A stretch of DNA of 13,215 nt from Deltaproteobacteria bacterium UBA2385 (lineage in GTDB: Bacteria > Myxococcota_A > UBA796 > UBA2385). The notes beneath the pieces are model-generated. The model searched no databases and had not been told where the DNA came from. It was given only the letters and a program-made list of their open reading frames with translations. The DNA lies in contig DDSR01000393.1 of NCBI GenBank assembly GCA_002343455.1, positions 28,054 to 41,268 on the forward strand, read 5' to 3'. Below are positions 1 to 5,592 of the stretch, one piece after another. The translations under genes were made by a program, and so were the position numbers. Within the stretch, counting starts at the first letter, position 1; each line of letters starts with the position of its first letter.

Positions 1-686
1 GTGAAGGCCCCTCGCTCGTGGCCGAAGAGCTCGGACTCCAGCAGCCCCTCGGGCAGCGCACCGCAATTCACCGTCACGAAGGGCGCCGAGCGCCGCGGGC
101 TGCGCTGGTGGATGGCGTGGGAGAGGAGCTCCTTGCCGGTGCCGGTCGGGCCGGTGAGCAGGACCAGGGCATCGGAGTCGGCCACCGCCGCCACCTGCTC
201 GTAGACCTCGCGCATGACGGTGGTGTTGCCGATCAGGCTCTCGAAGCCGAAGCGCCCGTCCAGCTCGGCGCGCAGCTGCTGCACCTCGGCCAGCAGGGCC
301 TTCTCGCGCATGGCGCGGGCCAGGATCACCAGGAGCTCGTCCTTGCTGACCGGCTTGATGATGTAGTCGTCGGCCCCGGCCTTGAGGGCGGCGACGGCGT
401 CGGGGACGGAGCCGTGTCCGGTCATGACGACGACCCGGGTGGCCGGCCAGCTGGAGCGGATCCGAGCGAGCAGCTCCAAGCCCGTGATCGTCGGCATCAT
501 CACGTCGGTCAGGACGATGTCGAAGCCGGCCTCGCGCAGGCGCCCGAAGGCCTCGTCGCCGTCGGTCGCCAGCTCGACCTCCCAGCCCGCCTTGCGCAGG
601 TTGACCTGCAGGGCGGTGCGAACCGAGCGGTCGTCGTCGACCACCAGGATGCGTCCGATCTGGCGGGGGGGCGCGGGCTCGCTCAC
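1..686 (-). CDS. Sigma-54-dependent response regulator (NtrC/AtoC type), 3' end outside the window
   Basis: This gene encodes a two-component transcription activator: an N-terminal receiver domain followed by the start of a sigma-54-interacting AAA+ ATPase. In the 228 complete codons present, the receiver spans about residues 11-125, with acidic pocket D17-D18, phospho-acceptor D61 in LTDVMMP, T89 in VMTGHG and K111 in IIKP. A linker helix follows, then the Walker A motif GPTGTGKE at 179-186 and ELFGHE at 219-224. The sequence stops inside what should be the GAFTGA loop that contacts sigma-54. The rest of the ATPase and any DNA-binding domain lie off the left edge. I chose the GTG start because it overlaps the sppA stop by four bases (GTGA), which implies translational coupling. 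No sensor kinase is visible here, so its stimulus is unknown. By family, phosphorylation would activate sigma-54 promoters; regulation of envelope genes nearby is only inference. Confidence 0.93.
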   Translation of the reverse strand, partial: MSEPAPPRQIGRILVVDDDRSVRTALQVNLRKAGWEVELATDGDEAFGRLREAGFDIVLTDVMMPTITGLELLARIRSSWPATRVVVMTGHGSVPDAVAALKAGADDYIIKPVSKDELLVILARAMREKALLAEVQQLRAELDGRFGFESLIGNTTVMREVYEQVAAVADSDALVLLTGPTGTGKELLSHAIHQRSPRRSAPFVTVNCGALPEGLLESELFGHERGAF

Positions 687-3127
687 TGGATCTCGATGCT
701 CCAGGGCAGCAAGGCCCAGACGGGGTCCTGGGACAGCTGGTTCCAGGTCTGGGCGGACTGGAGCAGGGCGGGCAGCTCGGGGGCTTCGAGAGCCTGGAGC
801 GAGCCCTCGCCGACGCCGGCGCGGACCAGGCTCTGCACGGCGCGCCGAGGGAGGGGGCCGAACTCCCGATCGCCGTAGGAGACCAGCTCGACCACGGCGC
901 CGACGGGGATGCGGGCCGAGGCGCGGGCGTGCTGGATCGCCTCGTTCAGACCGCCGAGCTCGTCGACCAGGCCGACGTCCCGAGCGGCCTGGCCGGTCCA
1001 CACCCGGCCGCGGGCGACCTCCTCCACCTGCTCGGGGCTCATCGAGCGGCCCTGGGCCACGCGATCCTTGAACTGGTCGTAGGTGGCGCCGACCTGGCGG
1101 TCGAGCACCTCCAGCTCGGCCTCGTCGAGCGGGCGGGAGGTGGTGTACATCGCGGCGTAGCGGCCGCGGGCGAGGATCTCGGTCTGGATGCCGAGCTGCT
1201 CCTGCAAGCCTTGCAGGTTGAACTTGCCGCTGAAGACCCCGATGCTGCCGGTGATCGTGCCGGGCTGGGCGTAGATCGCGTCGGCGCCGGCGGCGACGTA
1301 GTAGCCCCCGCTGGCGGCCACGCCGCCCATGCTGACGACCAGGGGCTTGCCCGACTCGACGACCCGCTGGGTGGCCTTCCAGATCTCGTCGCTGGCGTAG
1401 GCCGAGCCACCGGGGCTGTCGACGCGCAGCACGATGGCGTGGACGGCGTCGTCCTGGCGGGCCTCGTCGAGCTGCCGGACGATCGTCGCCGAGCCGGCGG
1501 TCCGCGTGCCGAAGAGGCCACCGGGGGAGCTGTTGCCCGAGACGATCACCCCGTCGACGTAGATGATGGCGATCTCGCGGGCCGAGGGCCAGCCAGTCAC
1601 GCTGTCGTCAAGGCGGTAGGTGCGCTCCAGGTCCAGGTTGCGCCGGAAGGACTGCTCCAGGTGCCCCTCGAGCTCCTCGGCGTAGGCGATGGAGTCGATC
1701 AGCCCGCGCTCCATGGCGACCTCGGCGCTGAGGGGGCCTTGCTCGATCCAGCCGCGGACCTGCTCCGGGCTGCGGGCGCGGCCTTCGGCGATGGCTTGGA
1801 CGAGCTGGCCGTCGAGCTCGTCGAGCATCGCGTCGAGCTGGGCGCGAGAGGGCTCGCTGGGGCCGTGGTGCGTCCACTGCTCGGGGGCGGCCTTGTACTC
1901 GGAGCGCTTGACGTACTGGGCCTCGACGCCGATCAGGTCGAGGGTGCCGCGCAGGTAGGTCAGCTCCATCGAGAGGCCGATCAGGTCGAGGTTGGCCGCA
2001 GGATGCAGGACGACCCGGTCGGCGCTGGTCGCCAGCATGTAGGCCAGGTTGCCGGCGTCACGACCCAGCCATGCGGCGGTGAGCTTGCCCTTGGTGCGGG
2101 CCTCCTTCATCAGGGCGCGCAGCTCGGCCGCCCGCGCCCAGGAGGAGGGGGCCCGGTCGATCGTGATGACGATCCCGCGGACGGCGGGGTCCGCGATGGC
2201 CAGCTCGATGCGGCGCAGCAGGTGAAGCCAGGTCTCGTCGGGGCGGGCGAGGAGGCCGGTCGGTCGCTGGTAGGGGAAGGCCCCGTCGAGCTCGAAGACC
2301 GCCACCCGGCGGCCGTAGTCGAAGAGCCCGCGGTCGCCGTCGCCGGTGATCAGGTAGCCCATTCCCAGGCCGTTCTCGAAGCCATCCTGGACGTCGGCGG
2401 CAGCCAGGGCCCCGACGCCGACCCGGCCCCAGAAGAGCTCGACGCCGGCCCCCAGGGTCCCCGTCTGGTCTCCCTGCACCCGCAGCACCAGGCCGTCGGT
2501 CGGCTCGATCCGGGCGGTGGCGGAGAAGCGGCCGCTGCCTGCGGCGTTCAGGTCGCGTTGCCGGTAGTCGACGCCCAGCAGCAGCTTGCCGTCGAAGGGT
2601 CGAAAGGCGACGCCGCCGCCGAAGTTCTGGTAGACGCCGAGGTCGGCCCCGGGGTCGTTGAGGTTGTTGGCGATCAGCGAGACGCCCAGCCACTGGGCGG
2701 GCCGCCAGCCCAGGGTGGCGTCCCAGGTGAGGAAGTTGTTCTCGGGGCCCTCGGGGATCTGCCAGCCGACGCCGACACCCAGCGCGATGCGCTTGCTGAG
2801 CTTGACCCCGACCCCGTTGGCGATGGAGAGCCAGCCGTCGTCGCCCGTTCCATTCCGGTAGAGCGCGCCGAATGCTACCGGGCCACGCTGGATCGCGCCG
2901 CTGACGGTGCCCGGGCGGTCGAGCCCCGCCTGGCTCCAGCCCAGCCAGGAGCTGGGATCGGGATCGAAGGCCAGGGCCGAGGGGTTGACCCAGAGAGTGG
3001 CCGCGCCGTCTTCGCCGGCGGAGGCGAAGGCTGGCAGCACTGGCCGTTCGGGGGAGCTGAGGCTCGCCTGGGCCAAGGCCGGCGTCGGTGCGCAGGCGAG
3101 GATCGTGAGCATCCGAAGCGCGAACAT
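683..3127 (-). CDS. sppA: SppA-type S49 signal peptide peptidase with N-terminal outer-membrane barrel-like domain
   Basis: This 814-residue protein is a serine protease of the SppA (67K, two-domain) family, which degrades cleaved signal peptides and other membrane-associated peptides. Residues 1-20 form a signal peptide ending ALAQA. Residues about 35-270 are Gly- and aromatic-rich alternating beta strands with an early LWVNPSALAF segment, as in outer-membrane barrel proteins. The first S49 domain covers about 275-505 and holds the catalytic lysine K412 in EYKAAPE. The second covers about 515-745 and holds the nucleophile S606 in AASGGYY. The Lys-Ser spacing of 194 is close to the 200 (K209/S409) of E. 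coli SppA. I chose the ATG at 3127 because it begins the signal peptide and has GGAG four bases upstream; the open frame extends further upstream but reads antisense to dacB. E. coli SppA is held in the inner membrane by an N-terminal helix, which is not seen here. An outer-membrane location facing the periplasm is therefore inferred. Confidence 0.93.
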   Translation of the reverse strand: MFALRMLTILACAPTPALAQASLSSPERPVLPAFASAGEDGAATLWVNPSALAFDPDPSSWLGWSQAGLDRPGTVSGAIQRGPVAFGALYRNGTGDDGWLSIANGVGVKLSKRIALGVGVGWQIPEGPENNFLTWDATLGWRPAQWLGVSLIANNLNDPGADLGVYQNFGGGVAFRPFDGKLLLGVDYRQRDLNAAGSGRFSATARIEPTDGLVLRVQGDQTGTLGAGVELFWGRVGVGALAAADVQDGFENGLGMGYLITGDGDRGLFDYGRRVAVFELDGAFPYQRPTGLLARPDETWLHLLRRIELAIADPAVRGIVITIDRAPSSWARAAELRALMKEARTKGKLTAAWLGRDAGNLAYMLATSADRVVLHPAANLDLIGLSMELTYLRGTLDLIGVEAQYVKRSEYKAAPEQWTHHGPSEPSRAQLDAMLDELDGQLVQAIAEGRARSPEQVRGWIEQGPLSAEVAMERGLIDSIAYAEELEGHLEQSFRRNLDLERTYRLDDSVTGWPSAREIAIIYVDGVIVSGNSSPGGLFGTRTAGSATIVRQLDEARQDDAVHAIVLRVDSPGGSAYASDEIWKATQRVVESGKPLVVSMGGVAASGGYYVAAGADAIYAQPGTITGSIGVFSGKFNLQGLQEQLGIQTEILARGRYAAMYTTSRPLDEAELEVLDRQVGATYDQFKDRVAQGRSMSPEQVEEVARGRVWTGQAARDVGLVDELGGLNEAIQHARASARIPVGAVVELVSYGDREFGPLPRRAVQSLVRAGVGEGSLQALEAPELPALLQSAQTWNQLSQDPVWALLPWSIEIQ

Positions 3128-3235
3128 GAGTCTCCGTGGTCCCCCGGCACCCCTCGGGCAGGAGGCCGCAATGATATCCTGGTCGGGACGCTCCATGAGC
3201 CCGTCGACCCAACCGCTCCGAGCTGATCTCGCCCC
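3128..3235. promoter_or_regulatory. Divergent intergenic region between sppA and dacB
   Basis: These 108 bases separate two divergent start codons, so they should hold a promoter for each direction. The only AT-rich spot is around 3170-3180. On the minus strand, TATCAT (3171-3176) is one mismatch from a -10 box and lies 44 nt before the sppA ATG, but no good -35 box sits 16-18 bp upstream of it. On the plus strand I see no convincing promoter for dacB. A weak sppA Shine-Dalgarno sequence (GGAG, 3132-3135 on the minus strand) lies at the left end. Confidence 0.3.
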
Positions 3236-4726
3236 ATGCCCGCGCTCATCTTCTGCCTGTTGCTGGTATTCGCCGCCCTGCTCCCAGCTGCCTACGGGCA
3301 GGAGGGCGCGGTGGATGCCCCCAAGGCCTCGCCCATCGCCGAGGCGCTCGATCCCCTCCTGGAGGCTCGGCTCTTCTCCTCCGCCAGCGTCGGGATCCAG
3401 GTGGTCGACGTCGACAGCGGCGAGGAGGTCTGGTCCCATCAGCCCGACGTCGCCTTGGTCCCCGCCTCGGTGACCAAGGTCCTGACCGCCGCCGTGGCGC
3501 TGCGAACCCTGGGCTCGGGCTTCCGCTTCCAGACCGATGTGCTGGGGGGCGGCGAGATCTCCCCCGAGGGAGTGCTCCAAGGCAACCTCTACGTGCTGGG
3601 GGGCGGAGATCCGACCCTCGTGGTCGAGGACATCTGGAAGATCCAGCGCGACCTGGGCACCCTGGGCATCGTGGAGATCGACGGCTCGCTGGTCTTCGAC
3701 GACACCGGCTACTCCGACAACGGCCTCATCCCTGGATGGAACAAGGGCGTGGACGAGGCCAACGGGCCCGCCTACTTCGCCCCCCTGGGCGCGCTCAGCG
3801 TCAACCAGAACACCACCTGCCTGGTGATCGGCCCGGCGGCCGAGGCGGGTCTGCCGGCCCGGGTCGACCTGGAGACCCCCTCCGCGGCGGTCGAGATCAT
3901 CAACCAGACGACGACCGGAAGCGCTCGCTCGCGGGCCTGGCTGAAGGTCGAGCGCGAGGTGTCCAAGGATGGCCTGAGCGTCGCCTTCACGGTCAGCGGC
4001 AACGTGCCGCTGGGCGCGGAGTCTTCGCGCGTCTATCGCTCGATCGCCGATCCTACGGCGCACTTCATCTCAGTCTTCGAGCGAATGCTCAAGGACCGGG
4101 GAGTCAAGTGGAAGGGCAAGGCCGTCCGGGGGACCGTGCCGTCCGACGCCGTGCTGCTGGTCCGGCATCGATCCGACGCCCTGAACAGCGTGCTGTCGGT
4201 CATGAACAAGCAGTCCAGCAACATCGTCGCCGAGCAGGTGCTCAAGACCGTCGGCGGCGCCAGCAGCCGGGCGCCGGGCAGCACCACCTCGGGCATCGAG
4301 GTGATGGCCGGCTACCTGGAGTCACTGGGCGTGCCCCGCGGCGAGTTCAACCTTGTCAACGGATCCGGGCTCTCTCGGGACATCCTGATGCGTCCCAGCC
4401 ACCTGACCGCGGTCCTGGTCGACCTGTACCACGACAAGCGCGTCGGTCCCGAGTTTCAGGCCAGCCTGGCGGTGGCCGGGGTGGACGGCACCCTCCGGCG
4501 GCGGCTGGGCTCGGGTGACGCCGCCATGATGCGCGGCAAGACGGGCTCCCTGAACAGCGTCTTCTGCCTCGCCGGCTACATCCACGCCGGCGATGGGCGG
4601 ACCTACGCCTTCGCCTTCCTGGTCAACGGCTTCAGCGGATCGACCAGCCCGGTTCGGGCTCTCCAGGACCGCTTTACGGAAGCCTTGCTGGCGCTGCCGC
4701 CGCGTTCAGGCGAGACTGCACCTTGA
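3236..4726 (+). CDS. dacB: D-alanyl-D-alanine carboxypeptidase/endopeptidase, PBP4 (peptidase S13) family
   Basis: This is a class C low-molecular-mass penicillin-binding protein. The family trims the terminal D-Ala of peptidoglycan stem peptides and cuts D-Ala-mDAP cross-links in the periplasm. Its 496 residues are close to the 477 of E. coli PBP4. A signal peptide covers about residues 1-21. All three active-site motifs are present: SxxK at S78-K81 (SVTK), SxN at S327-N329 (SSN) and KTG at 435-437. About 245 residues separate the first two motifs, which is typical of this family because an extra domain is inserted there. LNSVLSVMNKQSSN just before the SxN box is also family-like. The ATG at 3236 is the first start after an in-frame stop (TGA, 3224-3226) and begins the signal peptide, but no good Shine-Dalgarno sequence precedes it, so translation may be weak or the message nearly leaderless. 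It is divergent from sppA and 190 bp upstream of the Glt-like operon. It could share a role with that machinery in cell-wall remodelling, but no overlap ties them together. Confidence 0.95.
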   Translation: MPALIFCLLLVFAALLPAAYGQEGAVDAPKASPIAEALDPLLEARLFSSASVGIQVVDVDSGEEVWSHQPDVALVPASVTKVLTAAVALRTLGSGFRFQTDVLGGGEISPEGVLQGNLYVLGGGDPTLVVEDIWKIQRDLGTLGIVEIDGSLVFDDTGYSDNGLIPGWNKGVDEANGPAYFAPLGALSVNQNTTCLVIGPAAEAGLPARVDLETPSAAVEIINQTTTGSARSRAWLKVEREVSKDGLSVAFTVSGNVPLGAESSRVYRSIADPTAHFISVFERMLKDRGVKWKGKAVRGTVPSDAVLLVRHRSDALNSVLSVMNKQSSNIVAEQVLKTVGGASSRAPGSTTSGIEVMAGYLESLGVPRGEFNLVNGSGLSRDILMRPSHLTAVLVDLYHDKRVGPEFQASLAVAGVDGTLRRRLGSGDAAMMRGKTGSLNSVFCLAGYIHAGDGRTYAFAFLVNGFSGSTSPVRALQDRFTEALLALPPRSGETAP

Positions 4727-4809
4727 TGCCCGAGCCCAAGACCCATCTCTCCGGCGCCCTCCTGGCGGAAACCGGTGCCCTCAAAGTCCCGTGGTTCGGA
4801 GCCGACGGT

Positions 4810-4838
4810 TTGCCGGTGTCGATCGCATGGAGTAGACG
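4810..4838 (+). promoter_or_regulatory. Candidate promoter of the Glt-like operon
   Basis: TTGCCG (4810-4815) and TAGACG (4833-4838) are separated by 17 bp, matching the sigma-70-type consensus at 4 of 6 and 3 of 6 positions. A transcript would begin near 4845, just before the stem-loop at 4849-4879. The match is weak and a promoter in dacB or elsewhere is possible. I looked for a sigma-54 (-24/-12) site in the same gap because of the neighbouring NtrC-type regulator and found none with the correct GG-N10-GC spacing. Confidence 0.25.
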
Positions 4839-4848
4839 CCAGAGGGTT

Positions 4849-4879
4849 TCTCGCGACAGGGCTGTGCCTGCCCGCGAGA
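4849..4879 (+). promoter_or_regulatory. Stem-loop in the leader of the Glt-like operon
   Basis: TCTCGCG (4849-4855) pairs perfectly with CGCGAGA (4873-4879). Inside it, CAGG (4857-4860) pairs with CCTG (4867-4870) around a six-base loop, with a small internal bulge between the two stems. No T-run follows, so this is not a standard intrinsic terminator for dacB. It ends 37 nt before the GTG start of the first operon gene and could be a 5'-leader structure, an operator dyad or a factor-dependent terminator element. Confidence 0.5.
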
Positions 4880-4903
4880 GCGATCGAAATTCAATCCTCG
4901 TGC

Positions 4904-4910
4904 GGAGGAG
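4904..4910 (+). promoter_or_regulatory. Ribosome binding site that selects the GTG start at 4917
   Basis: GGAGGAG is a near-perfect Shine-Dalgarno sequence. It lies six bases before the GTG at 4917 and fifteen before the in-frame ATG at 4926, so it favours the GTG. It is the strongest such site in the window, which fits the first gene of a long operon. Confidence 0.75.
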
Positions 4911-4916
4911 CCGATA

Positions 4917-5591
4917 GTGCCTGCCATGACTCGATTTAGCGGGACTGCTCTGATCCTCGGAATCTGCTCCACCGGCTCCGTGGCCTATGCGCAAGGCGAG
5001 GCGACCCCCCCGTCGTCGGAGCCTGTCGCCTCTACGCTCACCTCTACGGAAGAGGCGCCCACCGACATCAACCGGGAGCTCCTCTCCATCGAGGAGCAGG
5101 TGAACTCGCTCAAGGAGCGGGTCTTCCGCTCGAAGGCGACGCTCCAGCTGCTGGCGGAGATCGTCGCCCAGGGCACCGACACGGGCTCGCGGGGGACGAT
5201 CACCCACGTCAACAGCCTGGGCCGCTCCTACAAGGTGGAGTCCCTCTCCTACTACGTGGATGGGCAGGCCCGGTACTCGCGGACCGCCGCCGAGGGGGGA
5301 CTGGACGGGGTGCGGGAGATCAAGATCTTCGACGGGCCGATCCAGGCCGGGACGCACAACCTCAGCGTCACCATGAACCTGCAGGGCAGCGGCGGGGTCT
5401 TCAGCTACGTCGATGAGATCAGCTTCAACGTCGAAGCGAACGCCACGTTCGAGGTCAAGGACGGCGACACCTGCGCGATCCGGGTCGACGCCCAGGAGCG
5501 CGGGGGCATGACGCGATCCTTCGTCGAGCGGCCGGCGGTCGCCTTCGATGTCCGCTGCACCCGCTCGCTGGACGCCTCGGGTGAGCAGTAG
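4917..5591 (+). CDS. Exported coiled-coil plus beta-domain protein, first gene of the Glt-like operon
   Basis: This 224-residue protein has a signal peptide (about 1-26, ending AYAQ), a Ser/Thr/Glu/Pro-rich linker, a predicted amphipathic coiled coil (about 50-85, EEQVNSLKERVFRSKATL) and a beta-rich domain (about 92-215) containing YYVDG, PIQAGTHNLSV, GGVFSYVDE and VERPAVAFDV. Two cysteines (C186, C214) flank the last strands and could form a disulphide. It matches, from memory, a conserved myxococcotal family encoded beside gliding-type TPR genes. Some databases label that family dihydrolipoamide acyltransferase, but I see neither a lipoyl domain nor an acyltransferase motif here. The beta domain may be an immunoglobulin-like or PEGA-like fold; this is inference. 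Its stop lies one base before the likely start of the next gene, so the two are almost certainly co-translated. Role unknown; a periplasmic adaptor is the best guess. Confidence 0.88.
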   Translation: MPAMTRFSGTALILGICSTGSVAYAQGEATPPSSEPVASTLTSTEEAPTDINRELLSIEEQVNSLKERVFRSKATLQLLAEIVAQGTDTGSRGTITHVNSLGRSYKVESLSYYVDGQARYSRTAAEGGLDGVREIKIFDGPIQAGTHNLSVTMNLQGSGGVFSYVDEISFNVEANATFEVKDGDTCAIRVDAQERGGMTRSFVERPAVAFDVRCTRSLDASGEQ

Positions 5592-5592
5592 G

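Noticed and set aside
3159..3181. Inverted repeat CAGGA-N13-TCCTG between sppA and dacB
   Set aside because: Five-base arms with a 13-base spacer are expected by chance in such GC-rich sequence, and the pairing does not extend outward.
929..3226. A 765-codon open frame on the plus strand opposite sppA
   Set aside because: It is antisense to a protease with intact catalytic motifs. Its composition (runs of Ala, Gly, Asp, Val, Leu) is what a GC-rich gene gives on its opposite strand, and it shows no domain.
3128..4063. Upstream extension of the sppA frame, adding 312 residues
   Set aside because: The extension runs antisense through the signal peptide and active-site serine region of dacB. 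The ATG at 3127 begins a good signal peptide with its own ribosome site.
4764..4779. Possible sigma-54 promoter (TGGC...TGC) upstream of the operon
   Set aside because: The GG and GC elements are 11 bp apart rather than 10 and the flanking consensus is poor; a second candidate near 4798-4813 has a spacing of 12.
4726..4917. A 63-codon frame filling the dacB-operon gap, touching both neighbours (TGATG and TAGTG)
   Set aside because: Its second half uses codons rare in this window (AGT, AGA, AGG, TCT) and overlaps the stem-loop and the ribosome site of the next gene. No ribosome site or domain supports it. The stop-start overlaps are suggestive but can arise by chance.
4917..5591. Dihydrolipoamide acyltransferase label for the 224-residue protein
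   Set aside because: There is no lipoyl-lysine motif, no subunit-binding domain and no HxxxD acyltransferase motif; the protein has a signal peptide and is far too short.
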